From assembly GCF_001522545.3 (NCBI RefSeq), contig NC_031768.1, positions 87,542,431 through 87,606,430 on the forward strand: a DNA stretch of 64,000 nucleotides, read 5' to 3'. Position 1 is the stretch's first letter, and each line of letters starts with the position of its first letter. Of the stretch, positions 54,343 to 64,000 are shown one piece after another. This DNA is from Parus major. Its lineage: Eukaryota > Chordata > Aves > Passeriformes > Paridae. A model generated the notes under the pieces. That model was given only the letters and a program-made list of their open reading frames with translations. It did not search any database and was not told the origin of the DNA. The position numbers were made by a program, and so were the translations under genes.

Positions 54343-57300
54343 TCAGCGCAGCCGTCGGGCTGAAGATCTGGTGATGGGAGTTGTTTTGGTGGGGGTTTCT
54401 TCCTCTCTCAATTGCGCCAATAGCTCTAAAGAGAGTAAAATGTGTCAGTAATGAGCACTTCACTGCCTTGAGCAGAGAAATCTACAGGCAACCTCCACAG
54501 TGGTCTGAAGCCCATGACCAAAGGGACATCCCTGTTGGGCCAAATCTGTAGTCCTTCCCCTGTTTGAGAACAGGTATGCAGTGCCTTACCATCCTCAGAA
54601 TTGTTCTCCTCATCACTGGAGAAGGTAATGATGTTCTTTTTGCGTGGATGGCGCTTTTGGGCACGCTTTCGGAGGGTGCGGGATGGGGGTGTGACAAAAT
54701 CGTCATCCGTGTTGGCTGGGCTCAGCGGCTGGCGGCGTGAACCTGTCAAGAAAAAGGGAAAAGAAATAGAGAAAGGCAACAAACTTCTGTCTGTAAGGAC
54801 AAGGAAGAGTCCTTAGGTGCTTCTGCTGGACTGCAGGAAGGTAGGAATCTCACAAAAAGGAACGTACTTCCTATTGGTTTCCGCTTGGCTGGCACTGGCA
54901 TTGGAGTCTGACTACCATCCTGGCATGTCTCTGTTGAGTCCAGTCCTCGGTTATGGGAGGCAGACAGCTTCTGCTCCAGCTCTTCAGCTAGAGCCTGATG
55001 GAGATGTAAAACAGCAGTGGAGGGGGGAAAAATTAAGAGAGATGAGGGGAGAGAAGTATTACATCCATAGCAGAATTGCCATCAAGTTAAATAAATAAAC
55101 TGATAAATTGTTAGGGGTGAGGAATAGTCTGCTGTAAATGAAAAACTGCATGGGTTCCCAGTCATTGTATGTAAAAAGCAATTGTTTTTCTGGCCTGGAC
55201 CCTTGTCCCACACCCTTACTTTAGTCTCAGGTTTGATGCCTGCTCTGCGGAATCGAGCCAGCACAGTTTGGAAGCAATTGTAGACAGCTGGATCTTGGAG
55301 CTTGTCTGCAAAGCAGTCATAGTTATCCTGCAGCTTGTGAAGGCCCCGTTCCGAGACTGGAAGCAGAGCAAGGCAGTGGGACAGATCCCGATATTGACGC
55401 TCAGTCCTGGGAAAGAAAAAGATCACCATTAGCTTCTACAAAAAGGGGTGTGTGAGGATGAGCACATGTCACCCAGAACTACCTGCATTTCCTGCATGTG
55501 CCCTGCAGACCTGTGAGATTTGGGTTGTTTTGTTACAGGTCAGCGGCAGGGTGCTGTGCCATACCACACACAACAACCACTCTATTCCACAACACTTAGT
55601 GCCTGTCAGGGAAACACTGCTAAAGAATACAGTCACTTGTTTGAAAAGTGTCAGAAGTTATTGCTGACCAGGAGGACAAGACTCAGTGAGGTCAGGACTC
55701 CTCTTGAAGGGCCTTATTTCAACCACATAACAACCCCCCAGCTGCTCATTTTTGCATGTTTGAGATGATCTCAAGCAGAAGCTGTATTTGATGTTCTCTC
55801 TCCCCTTCCTGGTTAGTTACATAAAGAAGGTCATATTCATTAAGTTATAAAGTCAACAAATAACAAATGCTGTATCAGAGAAGAACTACATTCAAATTCC
55901 AGCAAAAGTTACTGGAATAAAACCAAAGGGAAAGAAAAACAAAAGCACAAACTAACATGACTAATGTAGATCACTGTGATGGAATGGGAGGGGAAAAGCA
56001 AGGCCAAAGCCCCTGTTTTTAATATATGCAGAGTGAGGGCCTCAAGTCTGTCCAGCACATGCTGTCTCAGGATGCTCTGCTCAAACCCAGACAGATGGAG
56101 AACAAAGCTGCAGCATCCAGGTGTTTCCACTTTTACAGTCTGAATGACACCTGGCAAGTTGCTGTGTTTAGAACTCCAGAGATGCTGAGGAGGTTGATGG
56201 TGGCTGCAAAATCTCTTCTGGCAAGCTCCTGTTTTAGCCTGGAGTGAGAATCTTGCTCTAGCAGTACCACTAGTGTGCACCAAGCCGATCACCTTTGTGC
56301 AACAGAAATATCAGGACATTCTACTAAAGGTGAGACACAACTTACACACAGATGGTTATTTACAAATGTGGTGTGAAGAGCTCATCAGTGCTCCTGGGAC
56401 GCAATTTTGGAGAGAGGGACCACTCTCCACTCCTGCTCGTTAGACAAAATCCAAATATTTTGGGAAATATGCAACTCCCTGAGGCAGCTGAGCAGGTCAC
56501 ATGCCCAGGCACTGTGCACAAATGGCCAAGATAAGCAGACAGCTTAAACCTCAAGGGCAAAGCCACGACAGTGGTGAAGGAAAACCACAGGAATGGAGGA
56601 AACCAGGGTACACCAAAGGCAGTGGAAGTTAAAATGAAGATATCTCACTGGAAGTACATGACAGGGAAGAAGATAAATTTCTGTTAGTATTCTTCTTGGA
56701 AGGAAACAAAAAGTGTACGCCTGGGTCAGTGAAATTATAGTTTGGGGAATGGGGGAAAAGCAGCTAAAAAACCCCAAAACCCAGAAAGCAAAATGATAGC
56801 CCAGATTCACAGCATGGATCCTGCACTCTATACTCTGTAATCAGCAATGCACAAGCAAGGCATGCACATCTTGGAGATGGAGCAGAGCAAAAGCCAAAGT
56901 GTATAGTGGTACAAGCACTTAGGTAAAATAATAATAATAAAAAACCAAAACAGAGTTCCAGGCATCAACTTGGTACTGAGCAGCCCATGCACACAGAACA
57001 AAGGCAGGCCTATATCAGCAGGATAGTTGAGATCACCCCAGACAGGACTGCTGGAGGGATCCCAGCTTCTCAGCTGAACACACTAATTTCCTAGCTGAGC
57101 TGCAAGGGAATAGCCCATGGAGGAGGATCACAAAGGTGTAAAATCCACTTGTGGCATGTCTCCTTGCTCAGCTATAATGCAGATCTAGACTATCACAAAA
57201 CTTTTTCCTTAAAAAAAAGAAGGAAGGGGGGGTCAATTGCTGCACAGTAAAACCAGAAACCTTAATTTACAAGTATTCATATATTTTTAGCAGAAGGTAG

Positions 57301-60300
57301 TTAAAAAAAAAGGGGGACTTAAACCAAGTGATATTGCATTTGTCACTTTGGCACATGAAGAATATAATGGGAACCTTTTACAACCACCATATACAAGCTC
57401 ATTTCTTCTGAAAAATCCCAAGAAGCAGAAGCACTTGGCAGGAAAATCAGGATTGCAACCCACCTGGCAGTCCGGAATCTCTGACAAAGTTTCTCCACCA
57501 AGCTCTCTGTTTGTTTGTCTTTTGTAATATATGAGAAGAGATGTCTGCAAGGGAAAAAAAAAAAAAAAAAAAGCGCAAAATATTAGAGCCCACAGAGGAA
57601 TCCCTATTTCAGGGGGGTGAAAAGGCAGCAGTGCTGACTTATTATCTGCTCCTTCCATCCAGTTTTAAGAGCATGCAGCTCCTCCAGACAATCTCTTCAC
57701 TTCACAAGTTGCGCTGACAGACTAGTTGTGTGCACCAAGCAAACCTTGAGGGGAGCACTGTGGCATGTGGTATTTTCTCCCCTCAGAACCATGCTTGTGA
57801 CTTTTTCACTACTGATTTGCTGGAAGTGTGGTGTTGAATTTTGGATCAATGCAAAAGTGAGCACTACTTTGCACTAAAACAGGAACAAAGCTTAACAGAA
57901 CTTAAATGCTAACCTGATCCATTTTTCCTTAGCTTCTTGAGGAACAGGGACACCTGGACTTTAGCACAGTTAGGCACTTGTGCATTTTGCACTATGTCCT
58001 CTTAGAAATCACTGAATAACTTTATTTATTAAGAAGGTCCTGCTGCTCTCTCTTTTTCTTGTACCAACATTTCTGTCAACTTAAGCTCAGTCAGGTTGCC
58101 ACTGGCCTTGATATAATTGTTCTAAAACACTTCCTTGTTCTGTTTTTGTTATGTCTACAACCACCACACCGAGTTGCTTTTCTAAAATACATAACAGACA
58201 CAGCATTCTCAAGAGTCCTCCCTTTGCATTTGCTCCAGCATCAATTCATCTTTGAGTGACCACAACAGTAGCAGCAGTTCAGGCAAGGTCTCACCAGCAC
58301 TGCCAATGCTTCCCTCTACCAGAAAAAACTGGGCCACTAAAGCAGAAAGTGGCATGCACCTTTAACTTTAGCCAGAAGATGTTAAACAACTTCTAAGCAT
58401 TCAATCTTATACTTTATTCTGCTAGTTTTCATCTCATCTTACTGTAGCTCTCTCACTCTCCAAAGTTAGTCCTTTAACAGTGATGGTCCCCGCACTACCC
58501 TTTTTTACACCTCCCCATTCTCCAGTTTGGTAAGTATCCCTGGAGCATAAGGCACTGCTTCATTCTTAGCCTGTGCTTTTGTCCACCATGATTTCCAAGT
58601 TAAACCTGATCCTCTCCACAATGTAAGCATTTAATATAATGCTGTGTGGGAAAATAGTTCAGTTTCAACTACTAATTCCCTTCTTTCCCTTTTTAGAGGA
58701 TATGTGGTGTGTTAACTGATGATCAGGTCTTTAAAATTAATTTTCTTTACACCAATTTGATACCTGTCTACATTGTTATATCAATACCACCTCTTATTTG
58801 CCAGACACCTCCAGTTCTCTCCAGGTATGTTATTGGAAGTCAAAAGTCCATCTTATACCTGTCTTAACCCCACCAATCACACTTTAATGCAATTACTACA
58901 CTTACTATGCTCCATGTCTCTGGCAACACCTCTAGTTTGATATTAATTAAAAACAGTACTGAAAATTCCAAAATTATTTGGAATTTTTCTACATGCTGCC
59001 TCTTGTCTTCCTGTGATGGTTTGCTTCACTTCAGACATTAACCTCCACTTCTACATGTGCTGTCAGGAGCCACAAGCACTAATTCCCAGTATTTCACATT
59101 ACCCTCCTTAATTAAAGCTGAAGCAAAAATCCATCTACTTTTGCCACCATAAATTAATTTTAGTCTCAATTACCCTCACTAATAGACCTTTCCTGTGTCT
59201 TGTAATTCCTACCTGTGCAAAATCCTGTCCCTCTTTCTACATGCACTGGATTCTCATAGATAGAAAGACTAATTGAAAATTCACAGGAGATTTTATCGTT
59301 CTTCAGCAACAGCAATACTTTTGTCTAACACCCCCCTCTATAATCCATACAGATTCAAACAACTCAGAAAAAACCCTCATGTGATTAAAACATTATTAGT
59401 ACTGTCTATGAGCAACCAATAACCTCAGATTGAAATACTCTAATATCTCTACACTCCAGTCAAGCTTGCTTGAAAAAAACCTGAAACCAAATAACAACAA
59501 AAAGGTCCCACAAAACAAACCACCAGAAAGCCATCCCAGACCCAAACCTGTTACTGCAATTACAGCTTCACTAAAACTGCTTACAAAACTCCAGTAGCCA
59601 CCAAAATTACAAAGGCAGCAGTCTTTAAAACCTGTTGTGTTTTCATAATGTTGCATATCCATGTTCCCATGCGTAAAACCAACTATTTTCCTTTTCTAGA
59701 GGGAAAGTAATTTTGAGTTAGTGGTAACTCTTTGTAGAGTCTCTCCTCACTGCCAACCATGTGGTTTTAAAATCAATTCCCCTCAGTGTGACTCCATTTA
59801 CAGTACAGACTGAAAAAGTCTAATCAAAGAGAACTGAAAAAGCATTTTGTACATGTCAGTGTAGTTTTTCTTCCTTTGACATGGCATTCCCTTTGCATAA
59901 ACATAGTCCTGGCAATAAGAGATTTATTTAACCTCAGAATACCTCATAATAGTGTGGAAGGATTCCTCCTCTATGCCACTGTTAGGATCTGAGAGATGAC
60001 TGATGATGTCTGGAAGCAGGTTATAGACAGCATTACCCTGTGCAGAACATAAGTTTTTACATGAGATACAGAATTATAAAAGATGATTTGAGCCAAGCCA
60101 AATAAACTGCCCACTTAAAACGACCTCCTTTCTCTCCACCCCAAATCTGCTGACTGAAAGTATCATGTGTTTCAAACAAGATGTTCACAGCCATATAAAC
60201 CTATCCAGGACCGTTTGGCTGGGGGGAAAAAACTCAGCCAACCAACAAGTCGAACACTGCTCCCCTGCTCTGCTCTTTGGCAGTCTTGGATACAGTTTCT

Positions 60301-62347
60301 TTGCCTTCCAACCTTGTCACAACCCAACAAAAAAAAGCTTCCTGATAAAGGAAACTGCCCTTCAGTTCATGGAACTGCTTCCCACCTTGCCTGAAAAGTT
60401 TCAATCCACATTCTCTTTCCTACTGTTTTTCCACAGCTTTGTGATAAACACTGCAGAGATAGGAAGTCAGTGCAGTCAGGTGGGCAGCTCTGCTTTAGCA
60501 AAGCAAAGCGAGACAGAAAAGCCCTGGTGTCACTGCAGCCTCTCAGGCAGTAAATCTCAAACACTGAAGTGCCCATGTGAGGCTGCACATGGAATGAACA
60601 GTATACTGAGGGTAACACTGCTCCTGTTCTTACCTGCTTGGGCAGAAACTGCTACAGTTTAAGTACCTCAGTGTCCCACAGCCAAGAACAACTCAGAAAG
60701 GTTCCAGAGAAGGTGCATTGCCTGAGCCATAAGGTCAGGGAATTCTGCTGTAAGGCCTAAAGGTGAGCTACAGAAAACCCTTCCTATCCCTGTGCCGGGC
60801 ATACCCAAGAAAACAAAGGGAACATGCAGTGGTTTGGAGCCTGCCTTCCAGTGTGAATGGATGAGGTCAAATTCAGCAACATCAGGCAGGGATGAAGCAA
60901 AACTTGTATTGCAAAATTTCTTTTAACCACCCTTATTTAGTCCACAAAGAGACAGACCAATGGCTCTACACCATTAACACACCTTCTCCAGGACTCATGT
61001 AATTGATCCAGCCTCCAACAGCCCTTCCCTGCTCTTGTGAAATAAGGTCCCTGAGCATCCACTTGCCTTGTTGGCGAGTTCACTGAAGAAGTTCTGAGCC
61101 ACTCCCTTGATTTCTTCCTCTGGGTCTATGAGCAGAGTTGCCATTTCACTCACTTGGCCCTTCACCTTTACCATGTCTTTGAGGATGAGGTGAGTCATCA
61201 CCAGCCCAGCTGTCTTCCTCACACTTGGGCAGGGGTCCCGCAACCTGACAGGAGCAAACAGTTACTGCAGAAAGCAGCAAGGGAGCGTCTCTGAGTTATT
61301 GGTACTTGTGACAACCCAAAGCTCTGTCTCCCTGCACCAGCATCTTCAAATTTGCTTTCTTGGGTCATTCTCACCTTCTGGAAACCCAGTGTCACCCTTC
61401 TATAGGGTTTTTGTCACATGTCCTCTCCCAGCAATGAGCGTGGCATTACCTGGCATAGAGATGCGATGTCCAAGGCTCCACCTGGTTGGGGAAGCGGATG
61501 GCTAGATCTCCTGCTGCAATAATGAGGTTGGACCTCACATCAGGCAGGGTGGACTTCTCCATCATCGTGAACAGCAGACGCAAGTGGGAGTCACAGAACT
61601 CAGAGCTAACAAGACAGGGTACAGGAAAGAAGGGATAGATAACAAAATTCCATCTCTCAGAGAGCAGAGAAAAAAAACAGTTAAAAAAAAAGCGCAATCT
61701 ATGAACACTCTTTTGTGTTTGTTCTTTCCTTGGGAAAGGAATTGCAGCATTTGCTTGTGCTTTAGTACTGGGAAGACAGGGAAAAGAACTCTGGCAGGGC
61801 TCAGCAGTACCTGATCATGCAGAGTTTGCCAAGAGTGAGGGCTGTGGCAGCTGACAGTGCCGAGTCACTGTAGAGTCCAGGGTTGTTGCAGATCTTCAGC
61901 ACCAGTGGGACAAAGGCGGAGAACAGGTGCTTCCCTGGAGAGTGGGATAAAGACAGTGAGCATGAGAGCACTGTTTGTGCATCCTGCTCTAATAAAAATT
62001 ATCCCAGAGCTACTGCAAACTACAGTTACCAGTAGACTCACTTTCACCACTGAACAGCCACCTCCAGAAAGGCAGAACCAAGAAACAGACGGCCTACATG
62101 GAAGCTGACACCATGGAAAATGACAGTGTTTCCTTCCAAAGGAAACAGCCTTCTTCCTTCAGGACCTGTTACCCACTGTACCTGCTCTTTCACACAGGCA
62201 GACAGCCAGGATTCCTCGGTGGCAGCCACACTTACCGTCTAGAAGTTCTGTCTCACAAATACTGCGGATGAGCTCGGCCTCGGTGTCATCAGCTGTGGCT
62301 CCCACAAGGCCCAGCTCCTCCTCCATAGTGGTCTCGTTCCCTGTGCT
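54343..62347 (-). CDS. NCAPD2: NCAPD2 condensin I subunit D2, C-terminal 431 residues (5' end outside window)
   Basis: NCAPD2 (CAP-D2) is the HEAT-repeat regulatory subunit of condensin I, which compacts mitotic chromosomes. Ten exons are visible, 5' to 3': 62236-62347, 61811-61934, 61450-61605, 61067-61244, 59943-60037, 57464-57544, 55220-55406, 54868-54994, 54590-54742, 54343-54425, stop TGA at 54343-54345. All phases close. Recognisable blocks are GNETTMEEELGLVGATADDT, SNLIIAAGDLAIRFPNQVEP and RKTAGLVMTHLILKDMVKVK of the Cnd1 condensin domain, NAVYNLLPDIISHLSDP and SLVEKLCQRFRTARTERQYR. The unstructured tail has basic clusters (RKRAQKRHPRKK), an acidic FSSDEENNSED and T-P sites in EETPTKTTPITR, likely CDK1 targets by analogy. 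The tail ends SSARRLR. One intron uses a GC donor. The gene continues beyond 64000; nothing in 62348-64000 looks like a further exon. Confidence 0.96.
55407..59942 (-). other. NCAPD2: Two long NCAPD2 introns, nothing recognised inside
   Basis: Introns 55407-57463 and 57545-59942 flank the 81-base exon. An A run at about 57549-57571 is the polypyrimidine tract of the exon's acceptor when read on the minus strand. I found no repeat or RNA gene that I could support, although human NCAPD2 is known to host SCARNA10 in an intron. Confidence 0.6.
60038..61066 (-). other. NCAPD2: GC-AG intron of NCAPD2
   Basis: On the minus strand the exon encoding FFSELANK ends AACAAG|GCAAGTGG, and the next exon begins after gttctgcacag with GGTAATGCT. 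Phase 0 joining gives NKGNAVYNLL, which agrees with the family. No GT donor nearby keeps that frame. AAG|GCAAGT is the consensus form of the rare GC donor, otherwise perfectly matched to U1. Confidence 0.88.
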
Positions 62348-62576
62348 CTGTGCAGAGAGGATAGTGTAAGAAAGATGTCAGGCAACAGTAACCTCTTTCT
62401 TCACATGGTTCTCTTCTCTCAGGTGTGAGGTATATTGCATCTTACCAGCTGCACAACTAAAGTGCAGAACAGAGTGTAATAACCCACTTTCCCCAAAGAA
62501 CTGAATGAAGCTGTGAAGGGTAGTCTGGGATTTGCCAGTCCACATGCTACAGAACACCAATCCCAGGACCACAGTT

Positions 62577-63050
62577 AGGTTTGAAGGGACTGCAGTGAGT
62601 CATCCAGCCTTCCTGCTCCAGCAGGGTCTTCCTAGAGAACACATTCCACAGGATTGTGTCCAGATGGTTCTTGAGTATCTCAAGTGAGGGAAACTCCACA
62701 ACCTGTCTGGGCAACCTGTTCTAGTGCTTGGCCACCCCCACAGTAAAGAAGTTCATCCTCATATTCAGGTGGAACTTCCTGTGCAGCAGTTTCTGCCCAT
62801 TGCCTCATGTCCTAGTGCTTGGCACCACCAAGAACAGTCTGGCTCCATCATCCTGGCACCCCCTTTTCAAATATTTACAGACATTGATGAGGTCCCCTTT
62901 CAGTCTTGGGGCTTACAAGAGGCCCGGCTCCCTCAGACTTTCCTTCTGAGAGAGATACTCCAGTCCCTTAATCATCTTCATTGCTTTCCACTGGACCTGG
63001 TCCAGGATCTCCATGTCTGTCTTGTAATGAGGTGCCCAGAACGTAAAGGA
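62577..63050 (-). repeat. CR1 LINE 3' fragment in an NCAPD2 intron
   Basis: The plus strand carries the complement of a CR1 3' end: gggactgcagtgagtcatcc, ggaaactccacaacctgtct, tctgggcaacctgttctagt, aaagaagttcatcctcatat and ccactggacctggtccagga. The insertion is in minus orientation, the same as the host gene. Confidence 0.93.
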
Positions 63051-64000
63051 AGCTTAAACTACTGACACTACCAAGATAAAACAGACCTAGGAGACATCCA
63101 GCATCAGTATGTGAGACCTACACAGTTTAAGGGGCATTCAAATACTAATAGCAAGAAGCTCAAAGCAGCCTTTGAATTGCTGGTTTTGTAAGCAAGACGA
63201 TGGGAAACCTTACAGCAAATAAAATGCAACACAAGGGAAGAAAGGGCATTGGGCATTGCAAAGGGGACCAAATCTGTATCCACTGCTACTTTTTTTAAAA
63301 TCTGATAATAACCTCCTCCTGTGTGGAAAATGGTAGCAATACTGATAAGCAGGTGGATAAAGGAATGAACTAAAAGTTCTCTGTAGACTTAGCAGCATAA
63401 GCATCTAATAGAGACTGGATACCTAGAGGGACACAACATTATTCTTACCCAGGAAAGTCAGCCTCATTACACTCTGAAAAACATTCCTAGGCAGACCTAA
63501 CCAAACAGGGCATTTGTAGCATCCAAATCACATTAGAAAGACTACTGTTAAACTTTGATCATTACTACCTAACAGAGGATAGGACTCTCAAATCTTCTGG
63601 ACTGGGATTCTAGGAAGCCTTTTTTCAGAACTCAGGGCACAAATGGATGTTCTTCACCACTACTGCATCAGTTGCAAAAGATTGCACTGATAAGAAAGAA
63701 GGTGATGAGTGAAAGGGGAATGTTTGGCTAAAGCAAGAGGATAAACATGGCCAGGACATCATCTTTCACTCCCTCCCCTCTGCCTCTTCAAAACTCAAGA
63801 CCAGTGTGGGAGTTTTAGTGAATAGGGTCTTTCAAGGACCTCAGTGCTCCCTGTCAATCCTGACCAGTATGTGTCTGTTTTTATTCCTGAAGCACACATC
63901 GCCCTGCACCTCATGCAACCTCAGGATTGCATCCTCAAGAAGTTTGCTGTAGCTGGGACACTAGAAGAGCTGCCTATAGGAAAAAAACCCCTTGGTTCTA
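63051..64000 (-). other. NCAPD2: Remainder of an NCAPD2 intron
   Basis: No exon with matching phase and family resemblance is visible before the window ends, so this stretch is taken as intron. I see no repeat in it. Confidence 0.6.

Noticed and set aside
60165..60662. 165-residue plus-strand open frame inside an NCAPD2 intron
   Set aside because: There is no family resemblance, domain or splice support. It lies antisense within an intron whose exons are securely placed.
61067..61080. A GT donor a few bases beyond the NCAPD2 exon end (within GCAAGTGG)
   Set aside because: Using that GT adds four bases, breaks the frame into the next exon and disrupts the conserved NKGNAVYNLL junction; the GC donor fits both.

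Overview
The window looks like bird nuclear DNA. It has compact multi-exon vertebrate genes with GT-AG introns, CpG-island promoters, several CR1-type LINE fragments (the dominant avian retrotransposon family), and a gene order matching human 12p13.31 in inverted orientation: CHD4 > NOP2 > IFFO1 > < GAPDH < natriuretic peptide < NCAPD2. CR1 also occurs in other reptiles, so bird is an inference and no species is named. Exons were placed by hand from splice motifs, reading phase and remembered family sequences; in every recognised gene the phases close across all visible junctions.

Layout. 1-5.6 kb: last 14 coding exons of CHD4 (NuRD helicase), with a candidate H/ACA RNA in one intron. 5.9-12.1 kb: complete NOP2 (28S rRNA m5C methyltransferase), including the classical AT-AC U12-type intron. 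12.1-18.3 kb: intergenic. 18.8-29.0 kb: IFFO1, start codon lost in an N gap. 29-41 kb: about 12 kb without a recognisable gene, holding a decayed 1.6 kb CR1 LINE. 41.0-44.8 kb: GAPDH on the minus strand, with only the short start-codon exon missing in an N gap. 45-47.4 kb: GC-rich DNA with an N gap and no assignable gene. 47.4-49.25 kb: a complete two-exon C-type natriuretic peptide gene on the minus strand, probably the CNP1 paralogue that mammals lack. 49.3-54.3 kb: intergenic, with a speculative small membrane-protein gene on the plus strand. 54.3-64 kb: the 3' part of NCAPD2 (condensin I) on the minus strand, including a GC-AG intron.

The recognised genes are mostly housekeeping (chromatin remodelling, ribosome biogenesis, nuclear filament, glycolysis, chromosome condensation) and are linked by ancient synteny rather than by pathway. 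The exception is the hormone gene between GAPDH and NCAPD2. Its presence near CHD4 mirrors the NPPA/NPPB cluster near CHD5 on human 1p36, as expected if both descend from one block duplicated early in vertebrates.

The three N gaps (18516-18830, 44110-44714, 46231-46867) all fall in very GC-rich DNA; two hide 5' exons.
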